From a virus, in the IMG/VR virus record IMGVR_UViG_3300050821_023945, positions 1-39,900 of that record: a DNA stretch of 39,900 nt; one strand, written 5' to 3'. The translations under genes were made by a program, and so were the position numbers. This document shows positions 8,123 to 14,832 of this stretch, piece after piece (the stretch's first letter is position 1; each line of letters opens with the position of its first letter). The notes under the pieces are model-generated. The model saw only the letters and a list, made by a program, of their open reading frames with translations, ran no database searches and was not told the origin of the DNA.

Positions 8123-9273
8123 CGGTCAATCCCAAGGTGCGGGCGATGCTCGAAAAAACATTGCCGCTCAGCGTGCAACGAATGCTTGGAATCGAGGCGC
8201 CTGCCGTGCCGGCACCTGAACCCCTCCCGAACCCCGTAACTCTGTCCAGCATCTGCGGCGTCAACGGCCTCATTCCGGCCGCCGTCGCCAAACAGTGCGG
8301 CATCGGCGCCACGCGGTTCGCGGCGCAATGGTCCGCCATCCAGCCCGATCCGGGCTCCTGGACCTGGGGCGCGACCGATAACGCCATCACGGCCGCGCAG
8401 GCCGCGGGGCTCGAGGTTTGCCTGATGCTGTTCGGCACTCCGCCCTGGGCGGCGGCGCCGGGACAGCCGTCCACGGCGGTGGCGATCCCGCAGGCGCAGG
8501 CATGGGCGGCGTTCGTGCGGGCTGCGGCCACGCGCTACACGATCGCGCCTTACAACGTGACGTATTTCCAGGTGTGGAATGAGCCGATGAGCGGGGCGTA
8601 CTTCAACGGGTCTCTCGATGAGTACGTTGAGGATCTGCTGATCCCGGCGGCGCCCATCATCCGTGCGGCCGGCGGGAAGGTGGTTTTCGGCGGCTGGCCG
8701 TGCTCCGAGTGGCTCTGGGCTCCGAATGCCCCGCCGTATCCCGCCGCCGGGGCGGCCATGCCGGGTATGCGGGCGACCGGCCCGGTCGCCCCTACGGGCA
8801 CGGCGGCCATGCCGGGTGGACGGGCGACCGGGCCGGTCGCCCCTACGTACACGCCGGCCGCGCTCGCGGCGCTCGCGTCTACCGGCCTGTACGGGCTGCT
8901 GCACGATATACGGGGCTGCGCGGCGGCGATCGACATTATGGACCTGCACTACCCGAATCCCTGGAACTTCGAGCGCCTTTACAAAGACTGGGTGACGCCG
9001 GGAACGCTCGCGGCCGCGTGGGGCTTCAAGCCCTTCGCGGGTCTGTGGCAAACCGAAACCGGCTTCCGGACGGCAGCGGCCGGGGCGGAGTACGCGGCGC
9101 TGTTGAGCTGGGTTCAGGTGCCGGCACGGCAGGCGCCCAACGTAAAAGCTTTCTGGTACCCCGGCGCGGGCAACGCGGGCGACGGTGACGCGATCTGCGA
9201 TTTCGCGGGCAATTTGACCTCGAACGGGACCGAGCTTGCGGCGCTTTGCGCCGCAGTGGCCAGTGGCAAGTGA
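8119..9273 (+). CDS. clan GH-A-type glycoside hydrolase
   Basis: A 384-residue TIM-barrel glycosidase. WNEP at 153-156 gives the likely acid/base Glu155. QTETGF gives the likely nucleophile Glu313 at the end of a later strand. RFAAQWSAIQPDPGSWTW near residues 66-83 is typical of the substrate-binding start of GH39/GH5-like barrels. There is no signal peptide, so export would need lysis or virion incorporation. Two palindromic repeats lie in frame (8770-8796, 8821-8847; read as RATGPVAPT twice), each next to a GGCCATGCCGGGT direct repeat, inside a loop at about 210-245. The C terminus and TGA stop fall in CAGTGGC heptads. A depolymerase or lysis role is inferred. Confidence 0.75.
   Translation: MTVNPKVRAMLEKTLPLSVQRMLGIEAPAVPAPEPLPNPVTLSSICGVNGLIPAAVAKQCGIGATRFAAQWSAIQPDPGSWTWGATDNAITAAQAAGLEVCLMLFGTPPWAAAPGQPSTAVAIPQAQAWAAFVRAAATRYTIAPYNVTYFQVWNEPMSGAYFNGSLDEYVEDLLIPAAPIIRAAGGKVVFGGWPCSEWLWAPNAPPYPAAGAAMPGMRATGPVAPTGTAAMPGGRATGPVAPTYTPAALAALASTGLYGLLHDIRGCAAAIDIMDLHYPNPWNFERLYKDWVTPGTLAAAWGFKPFAGLWQTETGFRTAAAGAEYAALLSWVQVPARQAPNVKAFWYPGAGNAGDGDAICDFAGNLTSNGTELAALCAAVASGK
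8770..8847. repeat. two palindromic repeats in the glycosidase gene
   Basis: Copies at 8770-8796 and 8821-8847, each preceded by GGCCATGCCGGGT, making a direct duplication of about 50 bp, all in frame. Confidence 0.85.
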
Positions 9274-9357
9274 CGAGCGCCGAGCATGGCTGGCTCGACG
9301 GCGGTCGCGTGAATCCGGGCGGCGCTCACAAGCACCTCGGCGACGGCAGGGGGACGG

Positions 9358-9714
9358 ATGGCAGGGAAACGGACATGTCCGGTGTGTAACGAGGAATTCA
9401 CCCCCGATCGGGCCAACCAGGTCTACTGCAAGACCTCGCGGCCGCTGTGCAAGGAAGTGGCCCGGAGCCGAAACTCGATTGTGAAACGGGTCCGGCGAGA
9501 TCGCCTGCCGCTCCTGGATGCCCAATCTGAGGCCCTGGTGCCAAAATCTGCCGTGGTAACCACGGATTCCGGTACCGGTGCCCACCCGAAGCGCATTCGC
9601 CGCTCCAGGGCCGTTCCTGAGAATGTCCGGAGGGCCCGGGAGCTGGCGAAGCTCTTGCGGGAGATTTGGGGCATCCCGTTCCGGGTTCGCGCCGGACGGC
9701 CTGCCACCTATTGA
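9358..9714 (+). CDS. small zinc-finger protein
   Basis: A 118-residue basic protein with CPVC at residues 7-10 and two further cysteines (YCKTSRPLC), consistent with one zinc site, followed by a long basic helical tail (KRVRRDR, RRARELAKLLREIW). Probably nucleic-acid binding; no family is assigned. ATG 9358 follows a GGGGGACGG run. It lies between the glycosidase and another zinc-ribbon gene. Confidence 0.55.
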   Translation: MAGKRTCPVCNEEFTPDRANQVYCKTSRPLCKEVARSRNSIVKRVRRDRLPLLDAQSEALVPKSAVVTTDSGTGAHPKRIRRSRAVPENVRRARELAKLLREIWGIPFRVRAGRPATY

Positions 9715-9733
9715 TGGCAGTAAAACGTGAAAC

Positions 9734-9766
9734 GTAGGGGGGGCGACCCGGCGGGTCGCCCGTACG
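9734..9766. repeat. palindromic repeat
   Basis: Full copy with one extra G pair, five bases before the start of the 9771 gene. Confidence 0.85.
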
Positions 9767-9770
9767 AAAC

Positions 9771-9995
9771 ATGGAATGTTGCAAAGAATGCGGCGGACGG
9801 ATGAAGGTGTCGCGGTCGATTCGCGGCAGCGTGACCGGCACTCGCCGCCGTCTGCGCGTCTGCGAAGCCTGCGGGACGATCCAGGCGTCTACGGAAGTTC
9901 CGGACCCCACGCTCCGGAATTTTCGCGTGGATCGCGCCGCCCAGGAGCGCGCCCGGCGCCAGCGCGAGCGCGAAAAGCAGTTGCAGCTACTCTAA
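9771..9995 (+). CDS. small zinc-ribbon protein
   Basis: A 74-residue protein beginning MECCKECGGRMK, with a second knuckle CEACG near residue 31, giving a C4 zinc ribbon. A basic coiled C terminus follows (RARRQREREKQLQ). This pattern resembles Com-type or late-regulator zinc proteins of phages, but sequence identity cannot be judged here. A palindromic repeat (9734-9766) lies directly before the ATG. Confidence 0.55.
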   Translation: MECCKECGGRMKVSRSIRGSVTGTRRRLRVCEACGTIQASTEVPDPTLRNFRVDRAAQERARRQREREKQLQLL

Positions 9996-10021
9996 AAAAT
10001 CGCGGCCAGACCTGACCGCGA
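9994..10021 (-). terminator. candidate - strand intrinsic terminator
   Basis: TCGCGG (10000-10005) pairs with CCGCGA (10016-10021), and the stem can extend inward with one wobble. On the - strand the stem is followed by six T (complement of 9994-9999). No gene on the - strand feeds it within the window, so it may limit antisense transcription or be fortuitous. Confidence 0.35.
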
Positions 10022-10160
10022 ACAGCCCCTACCCCTATTGACTTGCCATCTTGCGGGCCTCATTCTGCCACCTGGACACCGGTCCAGTCGGACACTCTGA
10101 AGGCCGGGGCTGATCCCCTCGGCCGAGGGCGGCGGTTGCCTAGGAACTGCCGTCGCCCAT
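9996..10160 (+). other. intergenic region before the lysis genes
   Basis: About 165 bases without a convincing frame. It holds a hairpin (10000-10021) preceded by six A, which reads as an intrinsic terminator on the - strand. It also holds TTGACT (10038-10043) with CATTCT 17 bases later, a weak candidate for a + strand late promoter. The endolysin frame is open from 10101 but contains no ATG, GTG or TTG start in this stretch. Confidence 0.4.
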
Positions 10161-10775
10161 CTGAACCAAGAGCAAATTGATTTCCTGAAAGCCGTCACGC
10201 CTCCCGCGCTCGATTGCGAACGCGAGACCGGCATTCCCGCCGCCATCACCATCGCCCAGGCCATCCTCGAAGCGGCCGGCCGGGGCGCGGACGGGCAATT
10301 CCACTGGGGCGGCTCGGTTCTCTATCGCACCGCCAAGAACCCCTTCGGCATCAAGGCCGGCAAGTGGAGCGCGCCTTACCTCTACGCCACCATCAACGAG
10401 CCCACCACCGAATTCGTGAAGGGAAACGGCCATGAACAGGTAGAGCACATCATGGCGCCCTTCGCCATGTTCGGCAACCTCGGCAAGGCCTTCGACTGCC
10501 ACGCGCACCTGTTCCTCGATCATCAGCTCTACGCGGCGGTCAAGGCGGCCGCGCTCGCGCGTCCGGTGAACCTTGAGGCGTTCGCGGCATCGCTTGGGCC
10601 GAAGACGGGTGCGGGCGATACAGAGCACTGCGGCTACTCGACCAATCCGAACTACGCCGAAGAGCTGATGGCGCTCGTGCGAGCCCACGATCTGGATAAG
10701 CCGGAGGCGCTGCTGGCGCTTTTAGGGCCGGGGCTCGGGGCTCCGGGTTCGGGGCCCGGGACGGCGAATGGGTGA
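10161..10775 (+). CDS. endolysin, glucosaminidase (FlgJ/GH73)-like
   Basis: A 204-residue peptidoglycan hydrolase. FLKAVTPPALDCERETG, followed by PAAITIAQAILEAAG (with the family Glu) and AKNPFGIKAGKW, is the typical core of GH73-type N-acetylglucosaminidases; a helical tail follows. It would cleave host cell wall at lysis. The whole domain is encoded, yet the frame (open from 10101) has no ATG, GTG or TTG before 10416, which lies well inside the domain. CTG 10161 is taken as the start; CTG 10110 is another option. The C terminus (GPGLGAPGSGPG) is made of GGGGCTC heptads. The stop overlaps the next small gene (GTGA). Confidence 0.72.
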   Translation: MNQEQIDFLKAVTPPALDCERETGIPAAITIAQAILEAAGRGADGQFHWGGSVLYRTAKNPFGIKAGKWSAPYLYATINEPTTEFVKGNGHEQVEHIMAPFAMFGNLGKAFDCHAHLFLDHQLYAAVKAAALARPVNLEAFAASLGPKTGAGDTEHCGYSTNPNYAEELMALVRAHDLDKPEALLALLGPGLGAPGSGPGTANG

Positions 10776-10858
10776 TTTCGCCTTTCGGTTTCGGTTTTCT
10801 CGTTGGGCTGGCGGTCGGAATCGTGGTCGGGATCTGGTTGCGGAAGGACGAGCATTGA
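10772..10858 (+). CDS. 28-residue single-span membrane peptide
   Basis: GTG 10772 overlaps the endolysin stop (GTGA). The product is almost entirely one hydrophobic span (FGFLVGLAVGIVVGIWL) followed by RKDEH, giving one membrane segment with a charged end. Position and coupling suggest a lysis accessory (holin-like or spanin-like), but it is too short to assign. Confidence 0.45.
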   Translation: MISPFGFGFLVGLAVGIVVGIWLRKDEH

Positions 10859-10860
10859 AC

Positions 10861-11157
10861 TCAGAAATCAGAAGTCAGAAACAAACCGGACGTATCCGTT
10901 GGACGACTGGCGGACCCCAGGCGGCATCCCCGGCTGGAGAAAAAGTCGATCTAGGAGCGCGGCACGCAACCCGCAAGGGATAGCGACCGAAGCGGTGCAA
11001 AGGCAGAAGGTCCGCACCCTAGGGGTAATTCCCGATGGGCGGCTGAATATCCGAGGTTAACTTGAGCCGTGCGGACGAACCGAGGATTTGAGGCCGGCAG
11101 GAAAGCTGATGCCTGCGAGCGTTGCCGGGTCAACGCTTTCTGACTTCTGATTTCTGA
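10861..11157. repeat. 21-bp perfect inverted repeat of TCAGAAR heptads
   Basis: Left arm 10861-10881, right arm 11137-11157. Three heptads each, closing 255 bases of the candidate RNA. Confidence 0.9.
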
Positions 11158-11439
11158 CTTCTGGTTTTTTAGGCTGCCACCCACACGAAGGGGCAGAGGT
11201 TGATTTACAGGCAGACAAACGCGGCGTGCAGGGCTCTGAGTGGACGGAGAGAGCCCCTTGTCCCGAGCCGGCGGCGAGTCCGAGGCGGTCACCGTGGCGC
11301 TTTCACAGGCTGCGGCTCTGCCGAAAGACGGGAGAAAAGCTTAAGGTCCACCGTTGCCTGTCCAGGGAATCGATCAATGGCTGATATTCCGCTTGGGATG
11401 AGTTCCCCGGCGGCGGCTAGTGAAGCCCATAAGGAGTAC

Positions 11440-11468
11440 CCAGGGGCGACCGGTAGCCCCTGGTTTTT
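11440..11468 (+). terminator. intrinsic terminator
   Basis: An 8-bp perfect stem CCAGGGGC (11440-11447) and GCCCCTGG (11456-11463), loop GACCGGTA, followed by TTTTT. It stands 28 bases before the holin start. Its sequence resembles a shortened copy of the window's palindromic repeat, so a repeat may have become the terminator. Confidence 0.8.
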
Positions 11469-11495
11469 CTCCGCGCGCTCTGTGGTGAAAACGTT

Positions 11496-11984
11496 ATGGA
11501 TTTGAAATCGATTCTCGGAAAAATAGCAACAACCGGCGCCAAGGCCGGGGTTTCGGCCGCCGAGAATTTGCCGGGCGCGGGGCCGCTTGTGCAGGCGTTC
11601 GCTCCGCAAGTCATTAAAGCCCTCGGCGACAAGATCGATCCGGCCGCGAAGCCTGCGCTCGACGCGGCGGCGGCGGCGGTTGGCGACGATTTGCAGAAGG
11701 CGGAGCTCGACCACAACACGCAGATCGCGCAGATCACGAGCGCGAATCTCACCGCCGATTCTTCCTCGAATGATTCTTTCGTGCGCCGCGCGCGTCCGGC
11801 GTTTCTGTGGGTGATCACGATCGGCGTGGCGTTTTCGGTGGTGGTCTTTCCGGTGATCAACGCCTTGATGGGCAAAGGCCTGGTGATGCCGGAGATCCCG
11901 AGCGCGTACCTGGACCTCTTCGGCGTGGCCTTCCTCGGCTACACGGGCGCGCGGTCGATCGAGAAGATGGGGAACAAGGCGTGA
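11496..11984 (+). CDS. holin, 3-TM (DUF3154) family
   Basis: A 162-residue membrane protein. The N-terminal 95 residues are soluble and Ala-rich. Then SFVRRARPAFLWVITIGVAFSVV starts a first strong span (about 100-124), and YLDLFGVAFLGYTGARSIEK forms a second (about 137-155). The RRARP entry and GYTGARSIEK exit are hallmarks of the 3-TM holin family found in phages and gene-transfer agents. It permits endolysin release. The start lies just past the terminator and a CTCTGTG repeat stub. The stop overlaps the next GTG (GTGA). Confidence 0.85.
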   Translation: MDLKSILGKIATTGAKAGVSAAENLPGAGPLVQAFAPQVIKALGDKIDPAAKPALDAAAAAVGDDLQKAELDHNTQIAQITSANLTADSSSNDSFVRRARPAFLWVITIGVAFSVVVFPVINALMGKGLVMPEIPSAYLDLFGVAFLGYTGARSIEKMGNKA

Positions 11985-12373
11985 ATCCTTACGACATCGC
12001 CTGGAGCCTTTCGAAGACTCTCGGCACGCTGGCGGCGGGCATCGCGGTCTTGAAATTGTGCCTGGCCGGCAGCCGGTTCTTTGATCGCGCTGCGGGCGGC
12101 ATCGGGTCGGTCTCGGAGCGCATTGCGAAGTCCATGGAGAGCCAGGAGCAGTCGCAGGCGCTGCTGGTGCAATCAGGGCAGCGATCGGCGGAATCGAGCG
12201 AGCGCCTGGCGAAGAGTGCGGAGATCAACTCGCAAATACTTCCCACGCTGCAACGATGGGAAGAGGACCGGCGCGATCAGTCGATGACGATGCGCGTGAT
12301 TTCGCGCCAGTTGCGCGAGATCAAAGAGCGCCTCGCAATCGAGGGGGAAGACCTTGGGGAATCCGAAAAATAA
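11981..12373 (+). CDS. membrane-anchored coiled-coil protein (lysis accessory?)
   Basis: A 130-residue protein from GTG 11981, coupled to the holin. One N-terminal membrane span (about 12-32, LGTLAAGIAVLKLCLAG) is followed by about 90 residues of heptad-patterned helix (SERIAKSMESQEQSQALLVQ). This architecture matches inner-membrane spanins (Rz-like) or Mu gp25-like proteins; the context favours lysis. It overlaps the next gene by 20 bases. Confidence 0.6.
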   Translation: MNPYDIAWSLSKTLGTLAAGIAVLKLCLAGSRFFDRAAGGIGSVSERIAKSMESQEQSQALLVQSGQRSAESSERLAKSAEINSQILPTLQRWEEDRRDQSMTMRVISRQLREIKERLAIEGEDLGESEK

Positions 12374-12668
12374 ACAGGTCCTGCGCGAAATCGAGCGCGG
12401 GCAATTGCTTCGGCTGCTCCGGGAGTTCTATCCGGGCGGCGCCACGTTCCGCACGCTGCTGCACCAGATGGACGACACGGGCTACAGCGTGCTCGGGTCC
12501 GAGCTGCTCTTCCACCTGAACTACATGGAGGAAGAAGAGGCCGTGGACATCGACTGGGAGCCCAAGGAAGTGGGCCGGCCGGAGCGCATCCGCCTGGTGA
12601 AGATCACCAAGCGGGGGATCGACATCCTGGACGGCCGCAAGGAAGGCGAGCTCGGAATCCGTGTGTAG
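12354..12668 (+). CDS. winged-helix-like phage protein (gp26 position)
   Basis: A 104-residue protein from TTG 12354, six bases after GAGGGGG. The layout of helices (VLREIERGQLLRLLREFYP, TFRTLLHQMDDTG), a hairpin (RIRLVKITKRGIDIL) and length fit a winged-helix DNA-binding fold. Mu-like phages often have a small DNA-binding protein here, before the small terminase. Its TAG stop (12666-12668) lies within a palindromic repeat (12665-12696). Confidence 0.6.
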   Translation: MGNPKNKQVLREIERGQLLRLLREFYPGGATFRTLLHQMDDTGYSVLGSELLFHLNYMEEEEAVDIDWEPKEVGRPERIRLVKITKRGIDILDGRKEGELGIRV

Positions 12669-12696
12669 GGGCGACCCGCCGGGGTCGGCCCCTACG
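12665..12696. repeat. palindromic repeat at a stop codon
   Basis: Contains the TAG stop of the 12354 gene. ACCTNNN heptads (12708-12740) follow and reach the next start. Confidence 0.85.
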
Positions 12697-12741
12697 AAAT
12701 CGGAGGGCTAGCACCTAGCCCCTGACACCTGGAACCTATGA

Positions 12742-13347
12742 ATGGGAGAGCAGCCTACAGAGATCGAGCGTTTGGATGCAGCGAATCCCGGCCTGCGCCT
12801 CGCCGTGGATCTGATGTTCGACCGGCACGCCACTTTGAAAATGGTGGCCGTGATGCTCAAAGAGCGCTACGAGGCGGAAGTGCCGGAGCGCACCATCGCG
12901 AATTATCGCGAGCGGCGGTACCGGCCGGCCAAGGCGCGGATCGAGTACCTGCAGGAAAAGACGCTCGCCATCGTGGAGATCGCGAAACGGGTGTCAGAGG
13001 GGGAGATACGCGACGCGCGCATATACGAGGAGCTGGACTCCCTGGACCCGAAAACGCTCCTGCGCGCACGGTATGACTCAGCCAGGCTCGACATCGAGCG
13101 CGGCAAATTGGCAGTCGCCGAAAAGCAGGCGGAGACGGAACGCGGGCTTTTGGAATTGAAAGTTCGCGAGCTCGAACAGAAGCAGCGGCAGGTGCAGGAA
13201 GACCTTGAACAAGCCGAGCAACAAGTCGCAGCAGGCGGCACGCTCTCAGCCGAAGCGGTCCGCAGGATCCGCGAGCGCACCTTTGGGCTCGCCGGCGTCG
13301 GGTCCGGTGCTGCCGTTCCGGGCGTATCAGAACCGGTGGATCGATGA
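12742..13347 (+). CDS. terminase small subunit, gp27/DUF3486-like
   Basis: A 201-residue protein. The N terminus holds a helix-turn-helix (VDLMFDRHATLKMVAVMLK ... VPERTIANYRERRYRP) for DNA recognition, followed by long oligomerising helices (about 120-165) rich in Glu, Gln and Lys. Length and position directly before the large terminase match Mu gp27-type small terminases. The start region lies in ACCTNNN heptads (12708-12740), which supply an out-of-frame ATG four bases upstream. The last 40 codons overlap the large terminase if the latter starts at TTG 13205. Confidence 0.72.
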   Translation: MGEQPTEIERLDAANPGLRLAVDLMFDRHATLKMVAVMLKERYEAEVPERTIANYRERRYRPAKARIEYLQEKTLAIVEIAKRVSEGEIRDARIYEELDSLDPKTLLRARYDSARLDIERGKLAVAEKQAETERGLLELKVRELEQKQRQVQEDLEQAEQQVAAGGTLSAEAVRRIRERTFGLAGVGSGAAVPGVSEPVDR

Positions 13348-14704
13348 TCGCGAACTCTTCAAGCTCGCCGTCAAGAGCGCGCGCATCGGCTTTACCTTCG
13401 GCACCGCCGGCGAGGCCGTCTTCGATTGCCTGGAGCATCCGAAGACCACTTGGGTGTACCTCGCGGCCGCCAAGCACCAGGCGCTTGAATTTATTGAGGA
13501 AGCCGTGACGCCGATCGCGAAGGCCATGCGCGAAGTGGCGCACACGTTTCCGGTGGAGAAATTCGCCGACGAAATGGGAGAGAGCGAGTACTTGCAGCAC
13601 AAGGTAAAATTCCGCAACGACAGCCGCATCATCGCCCTGCCGTCGAATCCGCGCACGGCGCGCGGTTATCCGGGCAACGTGATCCTGGACGAGTTCGCGC
13701 ACCACGAGGACTCCTACTCCATCTGGGCCGCCATGACGCGCCAGATCGCGCTTGGCCACAAGATCCGGGTGCTCTCCACGCCCAACGGGCAACAGGGCAA
13801 GTTCTACGATCTTGCCAAAGACTTCGGCCTTGCCGACGGAGTGCCCCCGGTGCCGAATCCGCTTTTCAAGGACGACTGGTCCTGCCATTGGATCGATGCG
13901 CCCATGGCGATCGCTCAAGGCTGCCCGATCGACCTCAAGAAAATGCGCAACCTGATGAAGGACGACGACACCTTCAACCAGGAATTCATGTGCATTTTCA
14001 ACGCCTCGACGGGCGCCTGGCTGCCGCTCGAATTGATCGCGAATTCCGAGGACGCGGCGGCCACGGTGGATTGGCCGGCCGGCTACGAGCCCGTGGGTCC
14101 GCTCTATGGAGGCATCGATGTTGCCCGCGAACACGACAAGACGGTCCTTTGGGTGGACGAGCAGTTGGGTGAGATCTCGATCACGCGGCTGGTGCTTCGG
14201 CTTCATGGTATGCCTTTTCCAGATCAGCAGCGAATGCTCCAGCCTTGGGTCAAACGGCTTACGCGTTGCGCTCTCGATTCCACGGGCATGGGCATTGCTC
14301 TGTACGACTACCTCAATGAGGCTTGTCCGGGCCGGATGATGGGCGTGAACTTCGCCGGCACGAATGACAACGGGGTGAAGCTGAAGACCGATCTCGCGGT
14401 GCGCATCAAGCAAAAAATGGAAAAGGCGCATTCGCGCATCCCGCGCGATCCCGAGATCCGGCAGGCCTTCCAGGCCATCAAGCGCGAAGCTACGCCGAGC
14501 GGAGTGAAGTTCGACGCCCCGCGCATCGAGATGGACACTTCGGCCTCGCAGGGCCCGCGCCGCAAGGCCTGGGGCCATGCGGATGAGTTCTGGGCCAAGG
14601 CGCTGGCGGACCTGGCGGCGGATCAGCCGGTTTATCACCTGAAGGGCGTGGCAGCCACGCTGGGCGAACCGGTGATGGCGGGGATGGATCGTTTGTGGGG
14701 CTAG
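13307..14704 (+). CDS. terminase large subunit, Mu gp28-like
   Basis: DNA-packaging motor ATPase and nuclease of the gp28 family. PFRAYQNRWIDD opens the domain; NVILDEFAH (near residue 125) is the Walker B; LSTPNGQQGKF is motif III; the C-terminal nuclease shows GGIDVAREHDKT and CALDSTGMG. Walker A is degenerate (KSARIGFTF), as is usual for this family. I place the start at GTG 13307 because the family begins near LPFRAYQ; TTG 13205 gives 34 more residues that overlap the small terminase and are low in complexity. Confidence 0.85.
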   Translation: MLPFRAYQNRWIDDRELFKLAVKSARIGFTFGTAGEAVFDCLEHPKTTWVYLAAAKHQALEFIEEAVTPIAKAMREVAHTFPVEKFADEMGESEYLQHKVKFRNDSRIIALPSNPRTARGYPGNVILDEFAHHEDSYSIWAAMTRQIALGHKIRVLSTPNGQQGKFYDLAKDFGLADGVPPVPNPLFKDDWSCHWIDAPMAIAQGCPIDLKKMRNLMKDDDTFNQEFMCIFNASTGAWLPLELIANSEDAAATVDWPAGYEPVGPLYGGIDVAREHDKTVLWVDEQLGEISITRLVLRLHGMPFPDQQRMLQPWVKRLTRCALDSTGMGIALYDYLNEACPGRMMGVNFAGTNDNGVKLKTDLAVRIKQKMEKAHSRIPRDPEIRQAFQAIKREATPSGVKFDAPRIEMDTSASQGPRRKAWGHADEFWAKALADLAADQPVYHLKGVAATLGEPVMAGMDRLWG

Positions 14705-14706
14705 GC

Positions 14707-14832
14707 GAAAAGTGGCGAGTGGCAAGTGACAAGTGACAAGCAAAGGCAAAAGACGGGGATTGCTCGCGGCGTTCGGAATGACGGGAGCGCTTCTGCTGTC
14801 GATTGTCAACTCTCGACTGTTAGCTGCTGATA
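14707..14832. repeat. short-repeat runs at the portal gene start
   Basis: AAGTGAC/GAGTGGC heptads (14707-14740) supply the GTG; TGTCGAT/TCTCGAC-type heptads (about 14798-14830) encode the hydrophobic-to-polar leader end. Confidence 0.7.

Larger units (their letters stand above)
10859..11468 (+). ncRNA. candidate large structured noncoding RNA in the lysis region
   Basis: About 610 bases with no plausible protein; the open frames present are short, arginine-rich and lack ribosome sites. Several helices are visible: a 21-bp perfect inverted repeat (10861-10881 with 11137-11157) made of TCAGAAR heptads; GTCCGCAC 11010-11017 with 11069-11076; GCGTTG hairpin 11119-11136; GGCAGAG 11192-11198 with 11316-11322, enclosing GGGCTCT hairpin 11231-11256. 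It ends in a strong intrinsic terminator (11440-11468). Phages are known to carry large ornate RNAs (GOLLD, ROOL), but I cannot match this to a known family. The 5' end is unknown. Confidence 0.42.

Noticed and set aside
9270-9389. 39-codon GTG frame overlapping the glycosidase stop
   Set aside because: Coupled-looking overlap, but Gly-rich sequence without motif and overlapping a better-supported zinc-finger gene.
7960-9585. Long - strand open frames (also 1120-2091, 2914-4164, 12857-14809, 15783-17108, 18846-20165, 30397-31662, 35949-37502)
   Set aside because: They lie opposite well-recognised phage genes, are rich in Arg/Ala/Gly/His, and show no motifs; high GC content keeps antisense frames open.
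10768-11060. 71- and 85-residue frames after the endolysin
   Set aside because: They read through the heptad arm and structured segment, are Arg/Ser-rich, and compete with the coupled membrane peptide.
10859-11495. Diversity-generating retroelement, retron or group II intron
   Set aside because: No reverse transcriptase frame in the window and no template/variable repeat pair seen; the inverted repeat is simple heptads.
11200-11505. 101-residue frame in the candidate RNA region
   Set aside because: Arg-rich, no ribosome site, crosses a strong terminator and overlaps the holin start.
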